From NCBI RefSeq assembly GCF_900114565.1, contig NZ_FOTM01000001.1, positions 124,678 to 188,677 on the forward strand: a stretch of DNA of 64,000 bases. The letters run 5' to 3'. Source of the stretch: Leifsonia sp. CL147. GTDB lineage: Bacteria; Actinomycetota; Actinomycetes; Actinomycetales; Microbacteriaceae. A program made the position numbers and the translations under genes. Of this stretch, positions 56,727 to 64,000 are shown piece after piece. Each line of letters starts with the position of its first letter. Within the stretch, counting starts at the first letter, position 1. The notes below the pieces were generated by a model. That model ran no database searches and had not been told where the DNA came from. It was given only the letters and a program-made list of their open reading frames with translations.

Positions 56727-57776
56727 ATGCATGGTGAGTACAAGGTCCCCGGGGGAAAGCTCGTCGTCGTGGATCTGGAGATCGTGGAGGGGCGGATCGC
56801 CGGCTTCCGGCTCGCCGGCGACTTCTTCCTCGAACCCGACAGTGCGCTGGAGGCCATCGACGCCGCGGTGAACGGGCTGCCGGCCGAGGTGGACGCCAAG
56901 ACCATCGCTGCGGCGGTGAAAGAGGCCCTCCCCGCGGGCGCCTCCCTGCTGGGCTTCTCGCCGGAGGCGGTCGCCGTGGCCGTCCGCCGGGCGCTCGCCA
57001 AGGCGACCAGCTGGCGCGACTACGACTGGCAGATCGTCCACGCCAAGGCTGTGTCGCCGCAGCTGCATCTGGCGCTGGATGAGGTGCTCGCCAACGAGGT
57101 CGGCGAAGGACGCCGTGGCCCGACGCTGCGGATCTGGGAGTGGGACGAGCCCGCCGTGGTCATCGGCAGCTTCCAGTCGGTCAAGAACGAGGTCGACCCC
57201 GAGAACGCCGCGAAGTACGGCATCCAGGTGGTCCGGCGCATCTCCGGCGGCGGCGCGATGTTCATGGAGGCCGGCTCCGTCGTCACCTACTCCATCTACG
57301 CCCCGGCGGACCTCGTGCAGGGGATGAGCTTCGCGGACAGCTACGCCTTCCTCGACGAGTGGGCGATCATCGCGCTGAAGTTGCTCGGCATCGACGCCGT
57401 GTACCAGCCGCTCAACGACATCACGAGCCCCACCGGCAAGATCGGCGGCGCCGCCCAGAAGCGGCTCGGCTCCGGCGCTGTACTGCACCACGTCACCATG
57501 AGCTACGACATGGACGGCCAGAAGATGACCGAGGTGCTCCGGATCGGTCGCGAGAAGATCAGCGACAAGGGCATCACCAGCGCGGCCAAGCGGGTGGATC
57601 CGCTGCGGAGCCAGACCGGACTCAGCCGGTCCGAGATCATCGAACAGCTGAAGCTGACGTTCACGAACCTCTACGGCGCCACCGAGGGCGACATCACCGA
57701 CGCCGAGTACGCCGAAGCCGAGAAACTGGTGGCCGAGAAGTTCGCGACCGAGGAGTGGCTCTACCGCGTTCCCTGA
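56727..57776 (+). CDS. Lipoate-protein ligase family protein with N-terminal accessory domain
   Basis: 349 residues. The catalytic BPL/LplA fold is at about 95-345: RIWEWDEPAVVIGSFQS, RRISGGGAMFMEAG (substrate loop) and SPTGKIGGAAQKR with the conserved Lys. Residues 1-85 (KVPGGKLVVVDLEIVEGRIAGFRLAGDFFLEP) resemble the small LplA C-terminal/LplB domain, here placed in front. It probably attaches lipoate or octanoate to a dehydrogenase or GcvH; other BPL-fold activities are possible. TAGGGT (56715-56720) lies six bases before the ATG. Confidence 0.87.
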   Translation: MHGEYKVPGGKLVVVDLEIVEGRIAGFRLAGDFFLEPDSALEAIDAAVNGLPAEVDAKTIAAAVKEALPAGASLLGFSPEAVAVAVRRALAKATSWRDYDWQIVHAKAVSPQLHLALDEVLANEVGEGRRGPTLRIWEWDEPAVVIGSFQSVKNEVDPENAAKYGIQVVRRISGGGAMFMEAGSVVTYSIYAPADLVQGMSFADSYAFLDEWAIIALKLLGIDAVYQPLNDITSPTGKIGGAAQKRLGSGAVLHHVTMSYDMDGQKMTEVLRIGREKISDKGITSAAKRVDPLRSQTGLSRSEIIEQLKLTFTNLYGATEGDITDAEYAEAEKLVAEKFATEEWLYRVP

Positions 57777-57869
57777 GCGGAAGCCCCCCCCCGGCAGCGG
57801 CACGCAGCCATCGGGCATCCACCGGCGTCCGCCCAGGAAGCCCACAGGTCCTCCGGTACCCTGGAGGGC

Positions 57870-58241
57870 GTGAATTGGTGGGTGGTGGGGATCGTGGCGG
57901 CCTTCGCCGCCGCCATCGTGGTGGCCGTGAAGCTCGGCTGGATCGACCTGTCGAACAAGGCGCAGCGCGGGTCCGGATCCCTGAGCGGGGCCCTCGGGGG
58001 ACCGCTGGACGAGGTGTTCGCCCCGACCCGTCACGAGGCCCAGCAGGAGCTGGACCGCCAGTCCTTCCTGCCTGCTCCCGCACCGCTGCCGGGCGACGGC
58101 GGTGAGAGCGGCTTCGAGGGCGGCAAGATCACCCTCGACCTCGGTGTGGCGGGTCAGGGTCAGCGGGCCGAAGGCCGCGCGCCCAGCGAGGACGGTCGCG
58201 CTACCGCTTCTGCAGGTCCGCGTAGCCGGGATGCTGGCTGA
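57870..58241 (+). CDS. Small membrane-anchored protein, unknown function
   Basis: 123 residues. A single N-terminal membrane helix (WWVVGIVAAFAAAIVVAVKLGW, first 24 residues in part) is followed by a Gly/Pro-rich cytoplasmic tail including LGGPLDEVFAPTRHEAQQELDRQ, which recurs in actinobacterial hypothetical proteins as I recall. TACCCT lies seven bases before the GTG. The last 41 nt overlap the convergent GNAT gene, so the final 13 residues may be run-on. Confidence 0.7.
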   Translation: MNWWVVGIVAAFAAAIVVAVKLGWIDLSNKAQRGSGSLSGALGGPLDEVFAPTRHEAQQELDRQSFLPAPAPLPGDGGESGFEGGKITLDLGVAGQGQRAEGRAPSEDGRATASAGPRSRDAG

Positions 58242-58485
58242 GCCACCTCCGCACGTAGGGGCAGGAGGCGATCACCCGGAGTCCGGAGTGGTCGCGCACA
58301 TCGTCGAGGGCGGTCTGAACGAGGGTCGACGCCATCCCCTTCTCGCGCTTGTCCTCGTCGATCTCGGTGTGGGTGAACACGATTGCGTCGTGCCGCAGGT
58401 CGTACTCGGCGACGCCGATCACCTCGCCGTCCTGCAGCAGGGCGTAGCGGGACCGATCAGGCTGATTCTCCACGCTCAAGCTCAT
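58201..58485 (-). CDS. GNAT-family N-acetyltransferase (YjdJ-like)
   Basis: 94 residues, the minimal acetyltransferase size of the Gtn/YjdJ group: IVFTHTEIDEDKREKGMASTLVQTALDDVR (acetyl-CoA loop region) and VIASCPYVRRWLSQHPGYADL. TAGCGT (58492-58497) is six bases before the ATG. Acceptor unknown. Confidence 0.9.
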   Translation of the reverse strand: MSLSVENQPDRSRYALLQDGEVIGVAEYDLRHDAIVFTHTEIDEDKREKGMASTLVQTALDDVRDHSGLRVIASCPYVRRWLSQHPGYADLQKR

Positions 58486-58709
58486 GCGTCAACGCTACTC
58501 CGTCAGCACATCGCACCCTCCGGCGTCTTCAGAGAGTGACGGCGATCCTGCCGTCCTTCTGAGACGAGGAGTCGCGAGTGCCGAGCGGTGCCCCTGTCGT
58601 CCTCGGTAGTCGCTCGGTAGTTTCGCCGTTCCTGCGGCCGGACCGCGGATTCGAGCCTGAGGTCACCGATTCGGACGGTTTCGAATCGGACACCGACCGA
58701 GGAGAGACG

Positions 58710-59267
58710 ATGGCCGCCATCACCGTGCGCCCGACCGACCTGGAGCTCGTCCACCGCATCCGCGGCGGCGACAATGCGGCCCTCGGCGAGCTGTGGATTC
58801 GCTACCAGGGCTGGGCGCACCGGGTGGCACGCAGCACAACGACGCGCTTCGACTCCCAGGACATCGTGCAGGAAGCGTTCACCAAAGTTCTCATCGCGCT
58901 CACCAACGGCAAGGGGCCCACGCGCGGGTTCGGCAACTACCTCGCCGTCGCGGTCCGGACGGTCGCCGCGACCTGGGGCGTCCGGGAAGCGCGGCTCGCT
59001 CTCGTGCCCCTGGAGGACGACTCCGGCGTCGGGTCCCACGAGTTCGAGGTAGCCGACCTCGGAGACCTCGAACAGCCGTTCCGCTCGCTGCCGGAGCGCT
59101 GGCGGCGCGTCCTGGTGCTGACCTGCCTGTACGAACTGCCCGTCGGCGTGGTGGCCGAGGAGATGGGGATGACGGCAGGGGCGGTCAGCGCGCTCGCCCT
59201 GCGGGCGAGGAAGGGCCTCCGAGAGGCGCTGGTGACCGCGCGCGGGGGCCTGGTTCTCGCCGCCTGA
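58710..59267 (+). CDS. ECF-type sigma-70 family sigma factor
   Basis: 185 residues. Region 2 (LVHRIRGGDNAALGELWIRYQGWAHRVARSTTTRFDSQDIVQEAFTKVLIAL) and region 4 (LPERWRRVLVLTCLYELPVGVVAEEMGMTAGAVSALALRARKGLREAL) are intact. ATG 58710 has GAGGAGAG four bases upstream; the frame is open to 58578 but without homology. No anti-sigma gene is next to it. A hairpin follows. Confidence 0.88.
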   Translation: MAAITVRPTDLELVHRIRGGDNAALGELWIRYQGWAHRVARSTTTRFDSQDIVQEAFTKVLIALTNGKGPTRGFGNYLAVAVRTVAATWGVREARLALVPLEDDSGVGSHEFEVADLGDLEQPFRSLPERWRRVLVLTCLYELPVGVVAEEMGMTAGAVSALALRARKGLREALVTARGGLVLAA

Positions 59268-59275
59268 GTGTCCGC

Positions 59276-59310
59276 CCCGGAGGGCGTGTGCGCCAGCGGC
59301 GCCCTCCGGG
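59276..59310 (+). terminator. Hairpin terminator after the sigma factor gene
   Basis: A perfect 11-bp stem (CCCGGAGGGCG / CGCCCTCCGGG) with a 13-nt loop begins nine bases after the sigma factor stop. It lacks a T-tract, as is common in actinobacteria. Confidence 0.65.
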
Positions 59311-59316
59311 TGAGCG

Positions 59317-59387
59317 GTCACCGAGGGGCCCGTCACCGCCGGGATCAGTCTCCGAGGGGCCCGTCCCCGAGGGCCGTCACCGCCGGG
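59317..59387. repeat. Degenerate tandem repeats over the LuxR-regulator stop
   Basis: CCGAGGGGCCCGTC occurs at 59321 and 59352, and GTCACCGCCGGG at 59332 and 59376. The last copy includes the TCA stop codon (59377-59379) of the minus-strand regulator. Confidence 0.75.
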
Positions 59388-61662
59388 TCGGGTGCTCGCG
59401 GTACCAGAGCGCCAGCTCGGTCCGTGAACGCAGGCCGAGCTTGACGAGCGCGTTCTGCACGTGCGTCTCGATGGTGCGGATGGACACGAACAGCCGGCGA
59501 GCCATCTCCTTGTTCGACGCGCCGTCCGCTACGAGGGCCGCCACCTGGGTCTCCCGCGCGGTCAGCGGGGAGGCTCCGGGCAGGGACGGCACGCCGGCGC
59601 GACCGTGCGCCTCCACGATGCGGTGCAAAGCGAACTCGATGCTCTCGTCTTCGCTGAGTGCCGCCCCGTACCCGAATGCACGGTCGAAGGCCGGGTCGCC
59701 GAGGCGATGGCGCACCGCCCGCTCGGTCCTGTCGCGGTCGTAGAAGTACGGAGGGTAGTTGCCGCGGAGCGCGCCCGCCTCGCGCCAGCGGGCCGCCGCC
59801 GCGCCGAGCAGGCGGGCGCTGCGGACGGGGTCCGATCGCTCCCTGGCGACATCGGCGAGCAGTTCCAGCGCTTGTGCGACGCCCAGTCCGTTCCCCAGTC
59901 CCCGCTTCAGCACGAGAGCCTCCCGTGCCGCTGCCTCGGCGGTCGTATAGTCCCCGACAGCGGCGGCGGCGGTCGCGCGCGTCGTCAGCAGGAACGACCG
60001 CTCGAACCGGTCTCCTACGGCGACGGCCCGCTCCACGATCGCAGCGCCGACGGCGTCCGCCGCCTCCGTGTCGCCGAGTGCGTACAGCCGTGCCGCCAGC
60101 CGCTGCGGAGTGTTCATCAGGCCGAATCGGTAGGCATCCTCGCCGAGTTCGTTCAGGAGGCTGCGCAGGAGGATCGCCGCTTCACCGTCGTCGCGCTCGA
60201 GCGTCTCCGCGGCGCTGCGGACGGCCGCGTCGCAGGTGCGGGCGATGTCGGGGTCGTCGCCGGAGAGGACGATGTCGCGTGCGGCCCCGGCCTGCTCCAG
60301 CTCGGCGGCCGCGAGTCCCGGCTTCCCGCTCTGGCCGAAGATCGCCGTCCGGAGAGCGTGGCCCAGAGCCGCCCAGCGCGGCGACGGGGTGCCCGCCTCC
60401 AGTGCCATCGCCACCCAGGTCGCCAGCTCGTCCTCGCTCCCATGGATCTGGAACGCCTGCCGCCACCCGGTGACGACCACCTCGACGGCCCGATCGGTGT
60501 CCCCGAGCGCCGCAGCCGTCTTCACCGCGCGCCGGATGTTCGGGATGTCGCCACGCAGGCGGCGCAGGATCTCCGCCTGCCGGCCCGAGAACCAATGGTC
60601 CTCCGCATCGTGCAACCGCCGAATCATGCAGGTCACGAAGTGTCGCCGGACCTCCGGCGGATCCTGCAACCGCTCCTCGCCGAACTCACGGAGGGCGGGC
60701 AGCAGCTCGTAGCGGACCCCGCCCTCGAGACGCCGGCGGTGAACGATCGAGCGCCGGATGAGCTGCTTGACGACGGCCGTGGCAGAATCCGGCTCCGGCA
60801 CGCTCAGCGCCGCCATCGCTTCACCCAGTTCCAGGTCCCAGCCCGGAGCGAGCACCGAGAGATCCGTCCAGACCCTCCGCTCGGCGGGATCGCATCGCTC
60901 CCAGCTGTCCTCCACAGCCGCCCGGAGGGACCGGTAGGCGGAGCCCGACGGCTCCAGGGTCCGCAACTGGCGGTCCATCCGCTTGGCGAGCGTGCGCACA
61001 TCCAGGAACTGCAATTGGGCGGCGGCCAGCTCGATCGCCAGGGGAACGCCCCCGGTCGCCGCGCAGATCCGGATCACGTGCGGGAGGGTGCCCTCGTCGA
61101 CGGCGAAGCGGGCATCGGCGGACGCGGCCCGGTCGGCGAACAGCCGGACGGCGTCGCTCGATGCGGTCAGGTCGTGAGCGCCGAGCGGCCCGAGGGCGAC
61201 GAGGACATTCCCGGCAGAGGCGATCGGCTCCCGGCCGGTGACGATCAGCCGGGCCCCGGGGCAGGAGGTGAGGAGCACATCCACGAAGGCGGTCGTCTCG
61301 GCGACCGCCTCATCCACGTCGTCCAGCAGCAGCACGCAGTCGCTCTCGCCGATCGCGGCAGTGACGGCGGACAACGCATCCTCACCGCTGTCGACCTTCA
61401 GCTCGTGGGCGACGGCTGCGGCGACCTCGCCGCCGCTGCCGCTCACATCCACGTACCAGACGCCCGAGACCGACCGCTTCAGCGACTCGGCGGCGGCGAT
61501 GGCGATGCGGCTCTTCCCCACGCCGGCAGCGCCCGTGATGGTCACGGCACGGGTGGAGGTCTGCAGGAGCCGCCGGATCAGCGAGAGCTCCTCCCGCCGG
61601 CCGATCAGAGAGTCGAGGCGCACCGGGAGACCGGACGCCGAGGTGGATGCATCCCCGATCAT
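59377..61662 (-). CDS. LuxR-family regulator with N-terminal NB-ARC/AAA-type ATPase
   Basis: 761 residues. Walker A GAAGVGKSR near residue 44 and Walker B VLLLDDVDE near 110 define the ATPase; a winged-helix/TPR-like middle (about 250-680) follows; and the LuxR HTH is at about 700-755 (LTARETQVAALVADGASNKEMARRLFVSIRTIETHVQNALVKLGL). It is smaller than LAL/MalT proteins and closer to actinobacterial AfsR/SARP-type signalling ATPases. The signal is unknown. A GGGAGG site lies eight bases before the ATG. Target genes may include the adjacent sigma factor, but nothing shows it. Confidence 0.9.
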   Translation of the reverse strand: MIGDASTSASGLPVRLDSLIGRREELSLIRRLLQTSTRAVTITGAAGVGKSRIAIAAAESLKRSVSGVWYVDVSGSGGEVAAAVAHELKVDSGEDALSAVTAAIGESDCVLLLDDVDEAVAETTAFVDVLLTSCPGARLIVTGREPIASAGNVLVALGPLGAHDLTASSDAVRLFADRAASADARFAVDEGTLPHVIRICAATGGVPLAIELAAAQLQFLDVRTLAKRMDRQLRTLEPSGSAYRSLRAAVEDSWERCDPAERRVWTDLSVLAPGWDLELGEAMAALSVPEPDSATAVVKQLIRRSIVHRRRLEGGVRYELLPALREFGEERLQDPPEVRRHFVTCMIRRLHDAEDHWFSGRQAEILRRLRGDIPNIRRAVKTAAALGDTDRAVEVVVTGWRQAFQIHGSEDELATWVAMALEAGTPSPRWAALGHALRTAIFGQSGKPGLAAAELEQAGAARDIVLSGDDPDIARTCDAAVRSAAETLERDDGEAAILLRSLLNELGEDAYRFGLMNTPQRLAARLYALGDTEAADAVGAAIVERAVAVGDRFERSFLLTTRATAAAAVGDYTTAEAAAREALVLKRGLGNGLGVAQALELLADVARERSDPVRSARLLGAAAARWREAGALRGNYPPYFYDRDRTERAVRHRLGDPAFDRAFGYGAALSEDESIEFALHRIVEAHGRAGVPSLPGASPLTARETQVAALVADGASNKEMARRLFVSIRTIETHVQNALVKLGLRSRTELALWYREHPTRR

Positions 61663-61922
61663 CCCCGAAACCTCCCATTCCGCGTCATAGGAGAGCGAAT
61701 CCTCAGTCCTAATAGTCGGAAGCTTCTTCGGGCAGTGGCTTCTCTCAAGGGGTGGAGGGCACCGACGCGTTCGGGTTCGCTCGGAAATCGCCCTCCACCC
61801 TTTTCCGTCTTCTCACCGTGGCCGCCGATGCGCCGTTCGACGACTGCCGGATCATCCCTCCGGCGAGACACATCGTGCACCTGCGCCGGCCTCACGCACT
61901 AGACGATCTTCCCGCCGCCGGC
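61663..61922. other. Intergenic region with a long-loop hairpin
   Basis: No gene seen. GGGTGGAGGGC (61750-61760) pairs perfectly with GCCCTCCACCC (61790-61800), followed on the + strand by TTTT. It lies upstream of the LuxR-type regulator and downstream of the small gene at 61923, so it may end transcription of the latter or be a regulatory structure. Confidence 0.5.
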
Positions 61923-62111
61923 TCAGCCCGGTCCCCCGCCCCGCGTGGCCGGCCTCACGGACGCGGTCGGCCACTCCAGTTCGATGCCCGAGCGCAGGCG
62001 GACGCGGACGACGTCACCGATCTGCTTCACCCGCTCGACATCGGGGTGAGTGAAGACCCGTTCCCAGTGCCGCTCCCCCGATTCCGGCGGCCGGCCCGTG
62101 TCATCGGTCAT
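61923..62111 (-). CDS. Small protein, unknown function
   Basis: 62 residues from ATG 62111, which has an AGAGGTGG site five bases upstream (ATG 62135 would add eight residues). Sequence SGERHWERVFTHPDVERVKQIGDVVRVRLRSGIELEWPTASVRP suggests a compact beta-rich fold; it is not recognised. Codon-position GC and the good ribosome site support expression. Confidence 0.55.
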   Translation of the reverse strand: MTDDTGRPPESGERHWERVFTHPDVERVKQIGDVVRVRLRSGIELEWPTASVRPATRGGGPG

Positions 62112-62200
62112 CGCATCCACCTCTTCCCCAGCCATTCACGATGAGCGAACAGCAGCTAGCTTGGCGAGGCAGGGCGCCGCTTGGCTAGAGCGCGTGATCT

Positions 62201-62428
62201 TCAGGACCCGGGGAGTTCCGTGGTGAGGTACCGGTACATGGCTTCGCGGGGCCAGTCGTCTGCGGCGACGAGCTCATAGACGTCCATAGCGCTGCGGTCG
62301 GAGTCCGTGGGAACGCGAATGCGTACGGGCGGCCGCGCGGCGAGGATCGGGAGTTCGATCGGCCGATCGAGCGAGGGAGTCGCAGGGTGCACGAGAAATG
62401 CCGTGAACGTCTCCTCGCCGGAATGCAT
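62201..62428 (-). CDS. Small protein, unknown function
   Basis: 75 residues (FTAFLVHPATPSLDRPIELPILAARPPVRIRVP, then MDVYELVAADDWPREAMYRYLTTELPG). No family recognised; it looks globular with a C-terminal helix. TAATGT (62435-62440) lies exactly six bases before the ATG, the same leaderless signal as at known genes, which argues that it is real. Confidence 0.65.
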   Translation of the reverse strand: MHSGEETFTAFLVHPATPSLDRPIELPILAARPPVRIRVPTDSDRSAMDVYELVAADDWPREAMYRYLTTELPGS

Positions 62429-62519
62429 GCATTCACATTACCGGCGGCGTCGGGGCGATGAGGGGCATGGCACGAGGCGTCGGTGGAATTCACCCTGGGT
62501 ATGAGGCCCAGCGGATCGA

Positions 62520-62801
62520 TCAGACCGTGCGCTGCACGCCGGCCGCGACCTTGAAGCGGTCGATGATGCGGTAGTTGTCTCCGGGGCCCGCCTCCTCGAC
62601 GCGAACCGTGTCATAGACGCGGAAGTCGAGCGTGCGCAGCTCGCGGAGCCGCAGGGCGCGCTCCCTGAGGAGCGCCGAGCGCAGGGGGGAGTCGGGGTCG
62701 CGCGGGATGAGGGGGGTGACCAGTTCTCCGCGCCAACCGTCGGTGTGAGCGATGACGAGCCGCGCTGCACGCTCGCACGGATCGCCGCGTGTCGCGCTCA
62801 T
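62520..62801 (-). CDS. Small protein, unknown function
   Basis: 93 residues from ATG 62801 (CERAARLVIAHTDGW, LIPRDPDSPLRSALLRERALRLRELRTLDFRVYDTVRVEE). Not recognised; charged and helical in the middle. The frame continues to 62921 through Gly-Thr-Pro repeats made by a 9-nt repeat, so a longer product is possible but unlikely. No clear ribosome site. Confidence 0.55.
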   Translation of the reverse strand: MSATRGDPCERAARLVIAHTDGWRGELVTPLIPRDPDSPLRSALLRERALRLRELRTLDFRVYDTVRVEEAGPGDNYRIIDRFKVAAGVQRTV

Positions 62802-62849
62802 CTCAGGGTCTCGCTTCTCGTCGGTTCTTTCCCATCGTGGTGATCTTCG

Positions 62850-62925
62850 TTTTCCTGGCGTTCCTGGCGTTCCTGGCGTTCCTGGGGTTCCTGGGGTTAC
62901 TGGCGTTGGTATTCCTGGCATTCCT
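62850..62925. repeat. 9-nt tandem repeat tract
   Basis: About eight degenerate copies of TTCCTGGCG. On the + strand it would encode repeated Phe-Leu-Ala; on the minus strand Gly-Thr-Pro or Asn-Ala-Arg. It lies between two minus-strand genes. Confidence 0.85.
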
Positions 62926-62935
62926 GCCCGGATCG

Positions 62936-62988
62936 GTGGAGCGGCCCGGCTGGCCCGCTACCCGACGGGACAGGCCGGACCGCTCCAC
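62936..62988. terminator. Strong hairpin downstream of the LamG gene
   Basis: GTGGAGCGGCCCGGC pairs with GCCGGACCGCTCCAC (15 bp, one mismatch) around a 23-nt loop, about 105 nt after the LamG stop. No T-tract. Probably a terminator for the minus-strand LamG gene. Confidence 0.5.
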
Positions 62989-63091
62989 GTCGGAGTTCCC
63001 CAAGAACGGGTCCCTCCTGGTGAGAGAACGAAGCCCTGAAACGCCCTCTCACGTTATGAAGACGTTGGCCGGAGCGAATGATGACGCGAAG

Positions 63092-64000
63092 TCATCCACC
63101 GCACAGAGACCACTGCGATCGGATCTGGTCGGCGGACAGAGCCGTGCCGTAGACGGCGGCGTAGGCCAGACTGCCGGTGAACTGGTATCGGCTCGGAGTG
63201 CCGGGTCCCCAGTTGGCGAGGCTGTCGTAGCCGATGCGCCAGAATCCCCCGAAGTCTTCGCCGTGAGTCACCGTCGAGTCGCGGGCTACCAGCTCGCCGT
63301 CGACGTAGAGCGCCATCCCGTCGTTCGAGAGGGTGGCCGTGGCCTGGTGCCAGCGGCCGTCGCTGTACGACCGGCTCGACTCGACGGTGTGGACCGCCTC
63401 GGGGAAGACGCCGAACACCAGCCTGCCGTCATCCGTGAGGAACAACTGGCGGTCGTGATAGAGCGAGGGCCCTCCGGGAGACGAGCTGAACCCGAGGAGG
63501 CGCCCACCTCCCACCGTGGTCGTGAACCAGATCTGGATGCTGAAGACGTCCGTCGCCGGTCGGCGGGTGCTGTCCGTGAGCGACCAGCCGGCCTCGCCCG
63601 GGAAGCCGTCGTACTGCGCGGTGCCGCCGTGCGCGAGGTCGGTGGCGACCATCGAGCCTTCCGGGTCGTCCAGCGCGTACGCCAGGAGGGTGTCCGCGGA
63701 GGGAACAGAGCGGAGAGCCGCTTCGCATCCGCCGGGTGCCGCCTCGCGGCCGGGACCGCCAGTTGTCCCGTCTTCGTTCTGCCCGGTCCCGGGACCGGCC
63801 GGTTCGGTGGGGGACGGTTCGGCGATCGTCGGTTCGGTGGGGGCCGGTTCGGTGACCGTCGGTTCGGTGGGGGCCGGTTCGGCAACCGTCGGTTCGGCGG
63901 CTGGGCCTCCGGCAGAGGAAGACGCCGAAGCGGGGACGCTCGCGGCGGGAGGGGCAACGGCGCTCCCGGCGTCCGTCGGCAACGGCACGGTCGGCAGGAT
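63092..64000 (-). CDS. LamG-domain (jellyroll) surface protein, N terminus outside window
   Basis: At least 302 residues; the frame is open to the window edge. Residues after about 110 form a concanavalin A-like LamG domain: DVFSIQIWFTTTVGGGRLLGF, DGRLVFGVFP, DGRWHQATATLSNDGMALYVDGELVARDS and GSLAYAAVYGTALSADQI. The N-terminal side is a Pro/Thr/Glu-rich linker with three 10-residue PTEP-type repeats, as in wall-spanning proteins. Probably the C-terminal binding part of a larger secreted protein; ligand unknown. Confidence 0.85.
   Translation of the reverse strand: MLPTVPLPTDAGSAVAPPAASVPASASSSAGGPAAEPTVAEPAPTEPTVTEPAPTEPTIAEPSPTEPAGPGTGQNEDGTTGGPGREAAPGGCEAALRSVPSADTLLAYALDDPEGSMVATDLAHGGTAQYDGFPGEAGWSLTDSTRRPATDVFSIQIWFTTTVGGGRLLGFSSSPGGPSLYHDRQLFLTDDGRLVFGVFPEAVHTVESSRSYSDGRWHQATATLSNDGMALYVDGELVARDSTVTHGEDFGGFWRIGYDSLANWGPGTPSRYQFTGSLAYAAVYGTALSADQIRSQWSLCGG

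Noticed and set aside
62837-64000. Long + strand frame open to the window end
   Set aside because: Antisense to the LamG gene, which shows real domain motifs; only its hydrophobic start is kept as a low-score finding.

Overview
The window is high-GC actinobacterial DNA. Its complete 16S-23S-5S operon has no tRNA in the spacer. The menaquinone genes, system II cytochrome c maturation genes, archaeal-type AspRS and fused PutA fit the order Micrococcales, most likely family Microbacteriaceae (Leifsonia/Rathayibacter-like). This placement is inference from gene content and remembered 16S signatures; no database was searched. Nearly all of the window looks like ordinary chromosome. There is no insertion sequence, prophage, integrase, CRISPR array or recognisable tRNA gene.

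Layout. 1-10.1 kb: a cut-off flavin monooxygenase, a DUF1304 membrane protein, an AcuI-type reductase, a PEP-mutase/isocitrate-lyase-like enzyme, an LssY_C membrane protein, a CPA1 Na+/H+ antiporter, TrhO, a polyprenol-phosphate mannosyltransferase, a PEBP protein and a LysE exporter. 10.2-15 kb: citrate/2-methylcitrate synthase, thiolase, AspRS and RadC. 15-19.8 kb: a tight five-gene operon (histidine phosphatase, TlpA lipoprotein, CcdA, ResB, CcsB) for cytochrome c maturation. 19.8-25.9 kb: the rRNA operon with two promoters in tandem and a strong terminator. 25.9-28.9 kb: an Arg/Gly-rich disordered protein with a helical-repeat domain, overlapping a HAD-IIA phosphatase. 28.9-36.3 kb: menaquinone genes menC, menB, menE, menA and menD with small membrane proteins and a thioesterase. 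36.4-45.7 kb: FAD oxidase, AlkA-type glycosylase, SRPBCC protein, desaturase-like flavoprotein, PutA and an aldo/keto reductase. 45.7-59.3 kb: a two-component system, Lrp, MOSC, VOC/HxlR, LysR, a second aldo/keto reductase, glutaredoxin, a P-loop kinase, MarR/MFS, a lipase-like hydrolase, a lipoate-ligase-family protein, GNAT and an ECF sigma factor. 59.4-64 kb: a large ATPase-LuxR regulator, three small unknown genes and a secreted-type LamG protein cut by the window edge.

How the genes work together. The cytochrome c maturation operon and the men genes both serve the respiratory chain, and in M. tuberculosis their counterparts lie close together (remembered synteny). Citrate synthase, thiolase, AcuI and PutA feed central and proline catabolism. 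The right third is rich in one-gene regulators placed beside their probable targets; the MarR and HxlR loci have visible operator-like inverted repeats.

Two genome-wide habits stand out. First, at least 24 genes have a TANNNT box exactly 6-7 nt before the ATG/GTG, which is the signature of leaderless mRNAs. I used it to choose many starts. Second, many gene 3' ends carry short tandem duplications that often include the stop codon. A 76-nt near-perfect palindrome before the lipoate-ligase-family gene is a further unexplained element.
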